NCBI RefSeq assembly: GCF_011752975.1
Contig: NZ_VWWP01000002.1
Span: forward strand, 1-64,000
Direction of reading: 5' to 3'
Source: Chryseobacterium sp. Tr-659
GTDB lineage: Bacteria > Bacteroidota > Bacteroidia > Flavobacteriales > Weeksellaceae
Length of the DNA: 64,000 nt
Shown piece after piece: positions 8,096-17,018 of the stretch. The notes beneath the pieces were generated by a model. The model ran no database searches, was not told where the DNA came from, and saw only the letters and a list, made by a program, of their open reading frames with translations. Numbering within the stretch: the stretch's first letter is position 1; each line of letters begins with the position of its first letter. A program made the position numbers and the translations under genes.

Positions 8096-9100
8096 ATGCA
8101 TTCAGGAAAAAGATTCGGAGCACTCGAGTTCGCAACATGGACACGAAGAAGTATCTATGCTCTGATTATACTATCAGCCATTCCTACAACCCTATACTTT
8201 TTAGGGTGGACATTTCTCTCCGTTCCATGGCAGCCTATTGCGATCATGGGAACTGCAGTAGCTTTCATTGTCGGCTTTAAAAATAATGCCAGTTACAGCA
8301 GGCTTTGGGAAGCCAGACAGATTTATGGAGCTATCATCAATGACAGCCGTAGTTTCGGATATATTCTCAGAGATTCTCTGGCATCAAAAGATTCGAGTAA
8401 AGTAAAAGAAATGTTTCTTCGTCATTATGCATGGCTGACGGCGTTAAGATTTCAGCTTCGCGAGCCAAGAGCATGGGAAAATATGGGAACGGCTCAGTTT
8501 GATGAATATGCCAGAAAATATGATATTCCGGAAAGACTTTCCAAGTTGGATGAAGAATTGAAGAAATATCTTTCCGAAACTGAGCTCCAATATATTTTAA
8601 GTAAAAAGAACAGAGCAACTCAGCTAATGGCAAGCCAGAGTAAAGAATTGTCCGAAGCTTATAAAAAAGGAGAGATTAATGACTTTCAATGGACACAGAT
8701 CAACCAGCAGCTGGTGAAATTTACTGATAACCAGGGAAAAGCGGAAAGAATCAAGAACTTTCCTTACCCGAGAAACTTCTCTTCGATAACCACTTATCTT
8801 TTGCTCTTATTCATTGTTTTTGTGCCTTTCGGGATGCTAAAAGAATTTGATAAACTGGGAGATGGTACCATGGTAGAAGGATGGACGTTATGGTTTAATA
8901 TTCCATTCTCCTTATTAGTGACCTGGTGTTTCCATACGTTAGACAGTGTGGGAGAAGCATCTGTCAATCCGTTTGAAGGAAGTGCAAATGACGTTCCGAT
9001 TACTCAGATCAGCCGCACTATTGAAATTGATATGAGAGATATGCTGGATGAATCTGATCTTCCACCGGCAATTACTCCTAAGAATAATATTGTTCTTTAG
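8096..9100 (+). CDS. Bestrophin family ion channel
   Basis: This 334-residue protein matches the bacterial bestrophin (UPF0187) family. It has an early pair of membrane helices (about residues 20-65) followed by FKNNASYSRLWEARQIYG (about 61-78), the family signature, then a helical cytoplasmic part and another membrane pair (about 225-290). Characterised bacterial members form pentameric ion channels. Here it sits between a barrel protein and a Na+/H+ antiporter, so an envelope ion-balance role is plausible but inferred. Confidence 0.9.
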   Translation: MHSGKRFGALEFATWTRRSIYALIILSAIPTTLYFLGWTFLSVPWQPIAIMGTAVAFIVGFKNNASYSRLWEARQIYGAIINDSRSFGYILRDSLASKDSSKVKEMFLRHYAWLTALRFQLREPRAWENMGTAQFDEYARKYDIPERLSKLDEELKKYLSETELQYILSKKNRATQLMASQSKELSEAYKKGEINDFQWTQINQQLVKFTDNQGKAERIKNFPYPRNFSSITTYLLLLFIVFVPFGMLKEFDKLGDGTMVEGWTLWFNIPFSLLVTWCFHTLDSVGEASVNPFEGSANDVPITQISRTIEIDMRDMLDESDLPPAITPKNNIVL

Positions 9101-9202
9101 AATAAAAATTTAAGACATTGAGCTTCAGTAATCAAACCTTATAGGGTGAAAAAATGAAACGCTAAGAAGCTTAAAGAAAATAACACTTAAAAAAAAATCA
9201 AA

Positions 9203-10816
9203 ATGATTCACAGCTATGTTATAATATCCATTGCAGTACTGCTTTCTGTGATGATATTAGTAATGATAGGACAGAAATTAAAAGTTGCTTATCCCATTTT
9301 TCTTGTAATTGCAGGATTGTTGATAAGCTTTGTACCGGGAATGCCGCGTATCGAAATAGAACCGGATCTGGTTTTCCTTATCTTTCTTCCACCGATTTTA
9401 TTTGAAGCGGCCTGGTTCACTTCATGGCAGGATTTTCATAAATGGAGAAAGCAGATTTTCTCTATGGCATTCGGGTTGGTATTTTTAACATCAATTGTGG
9501 TTGCTTATCTTTCATCTTCTATTATTCCCGGGCTTACGGTGGCGATGGGCTTTTTGTTAGGCGGGGTAAATTCTCCGCCGGATGCAGTGGCAGCAACTTC
9601 GGTATTGAAGCACATGAAAATTCCTAAAAAGATCACGAGTATTCTGGAAGGAGAAAGCCTCATCAATGATGCATCCAGTTTAATAGTCTTTAAATTTGCA
9701 CTGGCAGCAGTTATTTCCGGCCAATTTATCTGGAGAGATGCTGTTCAGGACTTCTTTACCATGGCAATTGGAGGAATAGCAGTAGGAGTTGCAGTTGGTT
9801 TTCTGTTTGGAGCCTTATTGAGAGTGATCCCTACAAATTCCAATATTGATACCATTATTACACTCATTGTACCTTATATTATGTATGTAGGTGCAGAGCA
9901 TTTTCACTTTTCAGGAGTACTCTCAGTGGTAGCCGGAGGATTGTTGATGTCATATAATTCACATTGCTATTTAAGCCATACCTCAAGAATTCAGTCCGGA
10001 AACGTATGGAGTGTGCTGATATTTTTAATGAATACCATTATTTTTATTCTGATTGGTCTTGAACTTCCTATTGTCGTTGAAGGAATGCAGGAATACACCA
10101 TCTCCGAAGGAATTTTCTATAGTGTGGTAATTGGAGGTGCAATTATCGGAACAAGAATTTTGTACAGTTATGCATTAATGTATTTCCCGAGACTTTGCTC
10201 AAAAGAGCTGAGGTTAAAAGTTCCCAAGCCGGATTGGAGAGAGCCGTTTATCATCAGTTTTGCAGCAATGAGGGGAGTGGTTTCATTAGCAGCGGCATTG
10301 TCGATTCCTGCTTTTTTACCAAATGGAGAAGCATTTCCACATCGTAATATTATATTATTTGTAACTTTCGTTATTATATTAATCACTCTGGTAGGGCAGG
10401 GACTATTACTTTCCCCAATCTTAAAATTATTGAATATACAAGATGCAGGAAGCGAGTTGCCGGAAGAAAAACAAGAAGTGATTCTAATGCGTAAACTAAA
10501 AGAAACTGCACTTCATAAGCTGGATAATGATTTTTCCGAACTGGCAGTAAGCAATAGTCTTGTACGTCACCAAAAGCATAAGCTGGAGAATGAGATGATG
10601 CTGATGGCAGACAAAGCACAATGTATGGCTTCTACAGGAGATTATGTGACGGCAATCAATCAGAATAAAGATGTATTACGTCAAATCATTCAGGCGCAAA
10701 GAAATGAGCTGCATAGAATGAAAAGAGAGAAGATTTTTGATGATCATGTGATGAGAACAATAGAAATGCAGCTGGATTTTGATGAAGCAAAAATTACAGG
10801 ATTTTCACATGGGTAA
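9203..10816 (+). CDS. CPA1 family Na+/H+ antiporter
   Basis: The 537-residue protein has about 12 membrane helices over residues 1-420 and motifs of NhaP/NHE-type exchangers: FLPPILFEAAW (about 61-71), the SPPDAVAATSVL loop (about 124-135) and the EGESLINDASSLIVF segment (about 149-163), which carries the acidic ion-binding residues, and later SFAAMRGVVSLAAALSIP. A hydrophilic, partly coiled tail of about 110 residues follows. It exchanges protons for sodium or potassium across the inner membrane. It stands 102 bases downstream of the bestrophin gene. Confidence 0.93.
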   Translation: MIHSYVIISIAVLLSVMILVMIGQKLKVAYPIFLVIAGLLISFVPGMPRIEIEPDLVFLIFLPPILFEAAWFTSWQDFHKWRKQIFSMAFGLVFLTSIVVAYLSSSIIPGLTVAMGFLLGGVNSPPDAVAATSVLKHMKIPKKITSILEGESLINDASSLIVFKFALAAVISGQFIWRDAVQDFFTMAIGGIAVGVAVGFLFGALLRVIPTNSNIDTIITLIVPYIMYVGAEHFHFSGVLSVVAGGLLMSYNSHCYLSHTSRIQSGNVWSVLIFLMNTIIFILIGLELPIVVEGMQEYTISEGIFYSVVIGGAIIGTRILYSYALMYFPRLCSKELRLKVPKPDWREPFIISFAAMRGVVSLAAALSIPAFLPNGEAFPHRNIILFVTFVIILITLVGQGLLLSPILKLLNIQDAGSELPEEKQEVILMRKLKETALHKLDNDFSELAVSNSLVRHQKHKLENEMMLMADKAQCMASTGDYVTAINQNKDVLRQIIQAQRNELHRMKREKIFDDHVMRTIEMQLDFDEAKITGFSHG

Positions 10817-10908
10817 TAAAGCTTTGAAGTTAAATAGTGTAGATGTTTAAAACTTTTGCGACTTTGTGGTTAAGAATAGTTTGATATTCTATTAAAAAAA
10901 TAATAATT

Positions 10909-11334
10909 ATGAACACACCAATCATTGTTCAGTACACAATAAATGCCCCGGCTGAAAAAGTCTGGAAGGCATTGACAGATAAAAATGAAATGAAATCCTG
11001 GTATTTTGATATCCAGGATTTTGTATTGGAAACAGGAAAAATATTTAACTTCTTCGAACCGGGAGGAGAAAATAAATACCATCATCAGGCTGAAATTCTG
11101 GAGATAATTCCCAATCAGAAGCTGAAGCATACCTGGTCTTATCCTGATTTTTCATCCTTGAAAACTACAGTAACCTGGGAACTGCTGCCCGAAGGAGATC
11201 GTACGGTGGTAAAATTAAACCATGAAGGAATCGAAAACTTTGAAGATCTGGGAGAAGCCTTCTCCAGGGAAAGTTTTACAGGAGGCTGGAATAGTATTCT
11301 GGGACAAAGTTTAAAAGAATATTTGGAAAAATGA
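10909..11334 (+). CDS. SRPBCC/AHSA1 domain protein
   Basis: The 141-residue protein begins with IIVQYTINAPAEKVWKALTD, the opening strand and helix of AHSA1-like START-fold proteins, and ends in a helix with FTGGWNSILGQSLKEYLEK. Members bind hydrophobic ligands or act as stress-related accessory proteins; no substrate can be assigned. Its stop overlaps the start of the next gene, so it leads a three-gene operon (AHSA1, GNAT, VOC) with translational coupling. Confidence 0.87.
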   Translation: MNTPIIVQYTINAPAEKVWKALTDKNEMKSWYFDIQDFVLETGKIFNFFEPGGENKYHHQAEILEIIPNQKLKHTWSYPDFSSLKTTVTWELLPEGDRTVVKLNHEGIENFEDLGEAFSRESFTGGWNSILGQSLKEYLEK

Positions 11335-11840
11335 TGATTCAATTATTGCCTTTTACAATTACAGATGCTCCATTGCTGATCTCAAAAATAAAAGATGAAA
11401 GAATGCTTTTGCAGTTTGCCGGTCCTGTATACCGTTTTCCACTTACCGAAGAACAGTTGGCTAAAGATGTATGTGATGAAAACAGAACATTGTTCAAAAT
11501 TTCAGATGACATGGGAAGTACAATCGGGCATGCTCAGATCTTTTTAAAAGAAAATACATTTTTGCTGGGAAGAATACTGATCTGGGATGAAAATAACAGA
11601 GGAAAAGGGTATGGAAAGAAGGTGATGCTGCAACTTCTGGAATATGGATTCAGCCATTTTGATAAAGAAATTGCGGAATTGAATGTGTACGACTGGAATA
11701 CCGGAGCTATCGAATGCTATAAAAAAGTAGGATTTACTTTCGATCCCGCTATAAAAAGCGAAGTTAAAATTGATACGGAAACCTGGGTTTCCCTTAACAT
11801 GAAAATCCATAAAAATATTTTTAAATCAGAGGTATTATGA
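11331..11840 (+). CDS. GNAT family N-acetyltransferase
   Basis: The 169-residue protein has the GNAT acetyl-CoA binding motif: ENNRGKGYGKKVMLQLLEYG (about residues 85-104) with the R/Q-x-x-G-x-G/A pattern as RGKGYG, then a strand-helix with ELNVYDWNTGAIECYKKVGF (about 121-140). This is the RimJ/RimL-like arrangement for N-acylation of small molecules or protein N-termini. Its ATG overlaps the stop of the AHSA1 gene by four bases, and its own stop overlaps the VOC gene. The acceptor is unknown. Confidence 0.88.
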   Translation: MMIQLLPFTITDAPLLISKIKDERMLLQFAGPVYRFPLTEEQLAKDVCDENRTLFKISDDMGSTIGHAQIFLKENTFLLGRILIWDENNRGKGYGKKVMLQLLEYGFSHFDKEIAELNVYDWNTGAIECYKKVGFTFDPAIKSEVKIDTETWVSLNMKIHKNIFKSEVL

Positions 11841-12220
11841 CAAAATTCAGCATACTCCGTCCCATTCTATGGACCGAAAAACTTGATGAGACGATAGGAT
11901 TTTATATGCATGTTCTGGGCTTTACGCTGATGGCTAGAAATGACGACTGGCAATGGGCTTCCCTTCGTAAAGATGATGTGTTTATTATGCTTTCACAGCC
12001 TAATGAACATGAAGAGGTTTCTAAAATTGGTTTTTCAGGATCATTTTATTTTACAGTCAATAATGTGGATGAGCTTTGGGAAGATCTGAAGACAAAAGCT
12101 AAAATCTGCTATGAAATTGAGACTTTTGAATGGGAAATGAGAGAATTTGCTATCTATGATAACAACGGCTATATCTTACAATTTGGAGAACCCGTAGATA
12201 ATATTGGCAATACGGAATAA
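11837..12220 (+). CDS. VOC family protein
   Basis: This 127-residue protein carries the VOC fold pattern: ILRPILWTEKLDETIGFYMH (residues 6-25) and a closing FAIYDNNGYILQFGEP. It lies in an ATGA overlap with the GNAT gene and closes the three-gene operon that begins at 10909. It resembles bleomycin-resistance-type proteins, but no activity is evident. It is the third VOC protein in the first 13 kb, though not a close copy of the other two. Confidence 0.85.
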   Translation: MTKFSILRPILWTEKLDETIGFYMHVLGFTLMARNDDWQWASLRKDDVFIMLSQPNEHEEVSKIGFSGSFYFTVNNVDELWEDLKTKAKICYEIETFEWEMREFAIYDNNGYILQFGEPVDNIGNTE

Positions 12221-12255
12221 AATTTGCTATTTTTGGGGAAATATTTAGAAATTCA

Positions 12256-13278
12256 ATGAAAAAAAATATAATAGCGGGTTTCGCAGCAATTTTATTACTG
12301 GCATCTTGTAATAAGGATAAAGAGATTCTGGATTCATTAAGTACTTATAATACTTCTATGGAGACGAAGGGATATCATTTCGGGGATAAACTTCAACTTC
12401 CGAAAGAAGTAACAGAAAATGCAGAAAGCGTAACCATCAGCTTCGGAGATAAAGAGACAACAGATTTAACTGTTGATCCGAAATTTTTCACATTAGGAGA
12501 CAATGCTGTTACATTCAATATCAAAACAAAAGGTGGAGAAGTACTGAATCAGGATGCAACCATTAATGTATTTGCAAAAAATCCTGAAAAGAATATCACT
12601 TACCAGATTGTTGCCGAATATCCTCACGACCCTAAGAACTTTGTACAAGGGTTCCAGATTGAAGGAAATACCATTTATGAAAGTGACGGGCAGAATGGTT
12701 CTTCTCAGATTTTAAAATATACATTGGGAACAACAACACCTCTGGCTTCTACAAAACAGGCTCAGGAAGACTTCTCAGAAGGAAGCACAATTGTTGGAGA
12801 TAAAGTTTATCAGCTAACATGGCAAAGCAAAAAAGGATATATCTATGATAAAAGCTCTTTAAAACTGCTTTCAGAATTTGCTTATCCAAATGTTTTGGGT
12901 GAAGGCTGGGGATTAACTTATGATGGGAAAAGCCTGATTGCATCGGACGGAAGTAAACTTTTATATTTCCTGGATGTTAATGATCCTTCAAAACTGATCA
13001 AGTATATTGCTGTTGCAGGAAGCTCCCAGGCATATGACCAGCTGAATGAGCTGGAATATCATAACGGATTCATCTATGCCAATGTTTGGCAGAAACCCAT
13101 CATTTTAAAGATAAATCCTGCTAACGGAGAGGTTGTAGGAACATTTGATTTCACGGAAATTGCAAAACAGAATACCAAAGGAAGTGACGATGTATTAAAC
13201 GGAATTGCTTTCAAAGGAGATAATATGCTGGTGACAGGTAAGAACTGGCCAAAGATTTATGAAGTTCAGATCAAATAA
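12256..13278 (+). CDS. Glutaminyl-peptide cyclotransferase lipoprotein
   Basis: The 340-residue protein has a lipobox at LLASC (Cys18). After an immunoglobulin-like N-terminal part (about residues 40-115) comes a five-bladed beta-propeller of the plant-type glutaminyl cyclase family: YPHDPKNFVQGFQIEGN (about 124-140), FSEGSTIVGDKVYQLTWQ (about 173-190), LGEGWGLTYDG, LNELEYHNGFIYANVWQ (about 268-284) and LNGIAFKGD. The family converts N-terminal Gln to pyroglutamate. The protein is predicted to be exported and lipid-anchored. A terminator follows at 13300. Confidence 0.88.
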   Translation: MKKNIIAGFAAILLLASCNKDKEILDSLSTYNTSMETKGYHFGDKLQLPKEVTENAESVTISFGDKETTDLTVDPKFFTLGDNAVTFNIKTKGGEVLNQDATINVFAKNPEKNITYQIVAEYPHDPKNFVQGFQIEGNTIYESDGQNGSSQILKYTLGTTTPLASTKQAQEDFSEGSTIVGDKVYQLTWQSKKGYIYDKSSLKLLSEFAYPNVLGEGWGLTYDGKSLIASDGSKLLYFLDVNDPSKLIKYIAVAGSSQAYDQLNELEYHNGFIYANVWQKPIILKINPANGEVVGTFDFTEIAKQNTKGSDDVLNGIAFKGDNMLVTGKNWPKIYEVQIK

Positions 13279-13299
13279 TAATGCGATCTGTAAAAATAT

Positions 13300-13323
13300 A
13301 TAGCGTTCCTTAAGGGGCGCTAT
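13300..13323 (+). terminator. Terminator after the glutaminyl cyclase gene
   Basis: A ten-pair stem starts ATAGCG and closes with CGCTAT, with two G-T pairs and a four-base loop. It is followed by TTTT. Confidence 0.78.
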
Positions 13324-13501
13324 TTTTCAATACATAATACATGAAAAATAGAAGAAATTGATGGTTTCAATTTTTGTAAATATGTCTGAATAACAGCTGA
13401 CTCTTTTAGAATTTTGTTAATTTCAAAGAAAATTCTATCAGATTAGATCGTCTTTTGGATGAAATTATTTTTCAGTATATTGACCATATTAAAAAAGCAG
13501 G

Positions 13502-14476
13502 GTGAAGTTTTTAAACTTAATATTTTTTTTCCTTTTTTGTGCCATTTCGGGACAGAATGTTCTTCCTTTGGATACGTTAAAGCTTAAGGAAGCGAGGGAT
13601 ATGCTTGCCGATGATTACGGAAATCTGTATATCTATAAAAACAAGGATTTCAGTTTTACCAAATATGATTCTTTAGGAAAACAGATCGGGAAAATGATGC
13701 TTACTGTTCCTTATAAAGTACAGACTGTACAAAATCCATTGAATGTTCCCTTGTTCTCTGAAAATGCCCAGGAAATGAAGTTTGTAGATCAAAATATGAA
13801 TGAAATCCAAAGGCTTGATTTTAAACAAAAGTTTGGCTTTATCAGGATGGCTTATGCAGAAGACTTACAACAGTTATGGCTGCTGGACGACAGTACAAAA
13901 CGATTAATACAATACAATTTTAGAAATGATACAACGATCAATTCATATCCTTTTGACATTAGTTTTGAGGATCTGATGGATCTGCTGGTATACGAAAGTA
14001 AGGTCTATATTTTAACAAGAAAGCATATCAGGGTCTATAATCTGAAATTCGAAAAGCTTTTTGAAGCCCCTTTGGAAAACGGAAAACGATTCAGAAGAGA
14101 GAATGATATGATTCTGGTAGTAGCAAATAATTTCATCTCAAAATATGATCCCGGAAAAGGTATGGTAACTGTTTTTGAAGATCCTGATGCGCAAATTGTG
14201 GATAAAAACATCCTTTCTTATTTTGAAATCAAGGGGAACAAACTCTATCTTTACAGCCTTGAAAAAGTAAAGAAAGCCAGGCAGCAGAAACAGCTGGAAA
14301 ATCAGACGGAACCTCCACCGCCATCTACAGAAAAGCAGGTAGAAAAAACGGAAGGAAAACCGGATCAGGATACAGTCGAGAAGTCTTCGGATAATACGTT
14401 GGAGAAACTGATTGAAGACATTTCCGAAATTCAGTCTGCAGGAGTAGAAAAGGGAGTAGAAAAGCCTATCAATTAA
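13502..14476 (+). CDS. Secreted protein of unknown function, probable propeller
   Basis: Translation appears to start at a GTG, which gives a good signal peptide (KFLNLIFFFLFCAISGQ). No in-frame ATG gives one. The 324-residue protein has a repetitive beta-rich body (about residues 20-250) with LYIYKNKDFSF, LWLLDDSTKRL and VYILTRKHIRVY segments, suggesting a beta-propeller. The last ~75 residues are low-complexity, rich in Lys, Glu, Pro and Thr. I do not recognise a named family. The deoxynucleoside kinase gene follows after 24 bases, so the two are probably co-transcribed. Confidence 0.7.
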   Translation: MKFLNLIFFFLFCAISGQNVLPLDTLKLKEARDMLADDYGNLYIYKNKDFSFTKYDSLGKQIGKMMLTVPYKVQTVQNPLNVPLFSENAQEMKFVDQNMNEIQRLDFKQKFGFIRMAYAEDLQQLWLLDDSTKRLIQYNFRNDTTINSYPFDISFEDLMDLLVYESKVYILTRKHIRVYNLKFEKLFEAPLENGKRFRRENDMILVVANNFISKYDPGKGMVTVFEDPDAQIVDKNILSYFEIKGNKLYLYSLEKVKKARQQKQLENQTEPPPPSTEKQVEKTEGKPDQDTVEKSSDNTLEKLIEDISEIQSAGVEKGVEKPIN

Positions 14477-14500
14477 TTAGTAAATACAAGGAAAAAGAAT

Positions 14501-15115
14501 ATGCATATTGCGGTTACAGGAAACATTGGAGCAGGAAAAACAACTTTGACTACAATGCTTTCCAAGCATTACGGATGGGATGCACAATTTGAAGACGTAG
14601 ATCATAACCCTTATCTTGAGGATTTTTATTCAGATATGAGCAAATGGAGTTTTGCACTTCAGGTATATTTCCTGGGAAGCAGATTCCGTCAGGTAAAAGA
14701 GATCAGAGAAAGTGGTAAAAATATTATCCAGGACCGTACTATTTATGAAGATGCACATATTTTTGCAGAAAACTTAAATGATATGAACCTTCTTTCCAAC
14801 AGAGATTTTAATAACTATTCTTCACTTTTTGATCTGATGAAGACTTTTGTGTCTGCACCGGATTTATTAATCTATCTGAAATCTGATGTTCCTAATCTGG
14901 TAAAGAAAATTTATAAGAGAGGACGTGAATATGAAGCATCCATCAGTATTGAATACCTTTCAAAACTGAACCAGAAATATGAGAAATGGATCTCCAATTA
15001 TACGGAAGGAAAACTTTTGATTATTGAAGTGGATGATCTTGATTTTGTAGAAAAACCTGAAGATTTTGGGATTATTCTGGAAAAAATTGAGACAGAGCTT
15101 CATGGATTGTTCTAA
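14501..15115 (+). CDS. Deoxynucleoside kinase
   Basis: The 204-residue protein has a perfect P-loop (GNIGAGKTT, residues 7-15) and the DRTIYED segment (78-84) characteristic of the deoxynucleoside kinase family (dGK/dAK/dCK/TK2 type), plus a lid-like KRGREYEASISIEYLSKL region. The family phosphorylates deoxynucleosides with ATP in the salvage pathway. Base specificity cannot be read safely. It lies 24 bases after the propeller-like gene. Confidence 0.9.
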   Translation: MHIAVTGNIGAGKTTLTTMLSKHYGWDAQFEDVDHNPYLEDFYSDMSKWSFALQVYFLGSRFRQVKEIRESGKNIIQDRTIYEDAHIFAENLNDMNLLSNRDFNNYSSLFDLMKTFVSAPDLLIYLKSDVPNLVKKIYKRGREYEASISIEYLSKLNQKYEKWISNYTEGKLLIIEVDDLDFVEKPEDFGIILEKIETELHGLF

Positions 15116-15249
15116 TCATTTAAAAGAATAATTCTCAGGAATAGACAGGGAACGGTTATTTAACAGTTTTTATCAGAAATTAATACGGATATCCATTCAT
15201 TTCTTCCTAAATTTGTTGTAGAGAAGTTTAATTTTTTGAATCATATAGA

Positions 15250-15600
15250 ATGGTAGTTAAAGTCTTACATAACGGGAACTGTTCCAAGTCGAATGCTGTG
15301 TTAGAGTATCTGGATGAAAATGGAGTGCCTTTTGAGATCATTAATATTATTGAAGATCCTTTATGCGTTATGGAGATCAAAACGGTTTTGAAAAAACTTA
15401 ATCAGAGCGTTTTCCATATCATCCGTAAAACAGACAAACTCTACATTGAAGATTATGCAGACAAGAATTTTTCTGAAGAAGAATGGATCAGAATTCTTTC
15501 TGAAAATCCTTCTCTGATACAAAGGCCAATTTTGGTGAAAGGCTCAGTCGCCATGCTGGGAAGGCCTATTGAAAATGTGAAATTCTTTATTGAAAAGTAA
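15250..15600 (+). CDS. ArsC/Spx family thioredoxin-fold protein
   Basis: The 116-residue protein has the arsenate reductase-like start, with Cys11 in HNGNCSKS, and the family's C-terminal RPILVKGSVAMLGRP (about residues 92-106), which includes the conserved Arg-Pro. ArsC enzymes reduce arsenate with glutathione or glutaredoxin; many Bacteroidota homologues are annotated only by fold. No ars genes lie nearby, so a general thiol-redox role is as likely as arsenate reduction. A bidirectional terminator lies between it and the convergent DUF493 gene. Confidence 0.82.
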   Translation: MVVKVLHNGNCSKSNAVLEYLDENGVPFEIINIIEDPLCVMEIKTVLKKLNQSVFHIIRKTDKLYIEDYADKNFSEEEWIRILSENPSLIQRPILVKGSVAMLGRPIENVKFFIEK

Positions 15601-15612
15601 ATAAATAAAAAA

Positions 15613-15635
15613 AACCGTTTCGAAGAGAAACGGTT
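15613..15635. terminator. Bidirectional terminator between convergent genes
   Basis: A perfect 9-bp stem AACCGTTTC / GAAACGGTT with a five-base loop is flanked by A-runs on the left and T-runs on the right, so it can serve both the ArsC-like gene and the DUF493 gene. Confidence 0.92.
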
Positions 15636-15639
15636 TTTT

Positions 15640-15951
15640 TTACAATAGAATAACGCCTTCTATTTTTGCTACTTCTTTATAAATATTCACCACCTGATTA
15701 GCATCCAATACAAATGCATTAATATTGCAGGCCGTGTATTTTCCATTTTTGCTTTCGCGGTTTCCTAGTGTAAATTTAATACCATCAAAAACTCTGTAAA
15801 TTTCAGTAAGTTTTGCCTGGTCTGTAGGAATAATAAATTTAAATAAATAATCCTCCGGAAAATCATGATGATCATCCAGTTTTTCCTTCAAAGATTTGTA
15901 GAAATCTTCAGGACTTGCGTGTTGATTTCCTTGTAATATATCCATCTGCAA
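15640..15951 (-). CDS. DUF493 family protein
   Basis: The 103-residue protein matches DUF493 (YbeD-like): DFPEDYLFKFIIPTDQ (about residues 35-50), a basic strand SKNGKYTACNINAFV, and a C-terminal helix with VVNIYKEVAKIEGVILL. The fold is ferredoxin-like and resembles small ACT-type regulatory domains; the role is unknown. It is read towards the ArsC-like gene and ends in their shared terminator. The DUF4197 gene lies 36 bases upstream on the same strand, so the two probably share a transcript. Confidence 0.87.
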   Translation of the reverse strand: MQMDILQGNQHASPEDFYKSLKEKLDDHHDFPEDYLFKFIIPTDQAKLTEIYRVFDGIKFTLGNRESKNGKYTACNINAFVLDANQVVNIYKEVAKIEGVILL

Positions 15952-15987
15952 TTGTTAATATAATATATAAATATAACAAAATTTTTC

Positions 15988-16659
15988 TTATTTTCCAAAT
16001 GGCCCGAGCAGAGACTTGGAGTTCTGATGCTCATAATCTTCAATGATATTGAATAAGCCGTTCACAAGCTGTTCAGAAGCAAGCTGGCTTAGTCCTCCGG
16101 AATTTACCGTATTGCTGTTTCCACCTAAAAGACTGCCCAGAAAATTACTTCCGGATAATGCAGTATTGATGGTTTTTACGATTCCGTATTCATTTAGTTT
16201 TTCATCTACTTTAGGCGCAATAGCCGCGATAAGCTGTTGAGAAGTTTTTTCCTTCAGAATTTGTGTCGCAGTCGTTCCCTGGATAATTCTTGTTACATCC
16301 TGAGCATTCAGGCTGTTTACAGCGCCTTCCAAAATAGGTTTCGAAGTAGTTACCGTATAAGCAGCTGCCTGTGCAATATAGTCTCTTTCTTTAGCTACGA
16401 TGGATGGTGCCACTTTTTCCAACATAGAATTGATATCTCTGAGTTCTTTTGGGAGAGCTTTATCTACCATATTGTTCTGCAGAAAAGCTTCTTTATTTCC
16501 ATAAACTCCCATCCCTTTATCAATACCGTTCAGCAGCATCCTTTTAATAATGGAAAGCCCCATATCGGATGTAGCCAGTGTGGTACATGAATGTATTGTG
16601 GTGGTAATGACTGCCCCGGTCCCGATGATAAGAGCGGCTGCAATGATATATTTCTTCAT
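15988..16659 (-). CDS. DUF4197 domain-containing protein
   Basis: This 223-residue exported protein matches DUF4197 along about residues 25-220: IIKRMLLNGIDKGMGVYG, then ALPKELRDINSMLEKVAP, and the long ILKEKTSQQLIAAIAPKVDE segment. The N-terminus is a hydrophobic signal. Cys25 follows TTIHS, so a lipoprotein signal is possible but weak. The function is unknown. It precedes the DUF493 gene and starts at the edge of the AT-rich region that also holds the SusC promoter. Confidence 0.83.
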   Translation of the reverse strand: MKKYIIAAALIIGTGAVITTTIHSCTTLATSDMGLSIIKRMLLNGIDKGMGVYGNKEAFLQNNMVDKALPKELRDINSMLEKVAPSIVAKERDYIAQAAAYTVTTSKPILEGAVNSLNAQDVTRIIQGTTATQILKEKTSQQLIAAIAPKVDEKLNEYGIVKTINTALSGSNFLGSLLGGNSNTVNSGGLSQLASEQLVNGLFNIIEDYEHQNSKSLLGPFGK

Positions 16660-17018
16660 TGATTTTTTATTATTTATTTCTAAATGCTTTTGTCAAAAAC
16701 TGCACCAAAGGTAAATACTATTCTCTATTTAACAAAATATTAAATTCACACCAGTATTTGGTGATTTTTTGTGATAAAATTATTAAATTGCTATTAGTGA
16801 TATGATGGAAAATTGATAATTATTTTGCTTTAAAATTGGTAAAGTTTGATTATATAATACTTTTAATTTAAAAAAAAATAATAATTATTAAATGTTTAAG
16901 ATAATTTAACATTGTTGGATATTTTTTATATTTTTGGCTAATGTCTTTTTTTGAGATTTTAAAATAACTCCACAAACGGCATAACAAAAATTGATTGTAC
17001 GAATAAAATTGAAACTAT
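16660..17018. promoter_or_regulatory. Divergent promoter region between DUF4197 and susC-like genes
   Basis: This is an extremely AT-rich stretch with no coding signal. On the plus strand TATTTTTG (16929-16936) fits the -7 consensus TAnnTTTG, with TTG at 14 bases rather than the usual 17-23 upstream. About 80 bases of leader then lie before the SusC ATG at 17019, long enough for control at the RNA level, though no conserved structure was recognised. Confidence 0.45.

Noticed and set aside
10830..10908. Words such as ACTTTTGCGACTTTGTGGTT before the AHSA1 gene as a repeat or promoter
   Set aside because: ACTTTGTG does not fit TAnnTTTG, and with one clear copy in the window a repeat family cannot be supported.
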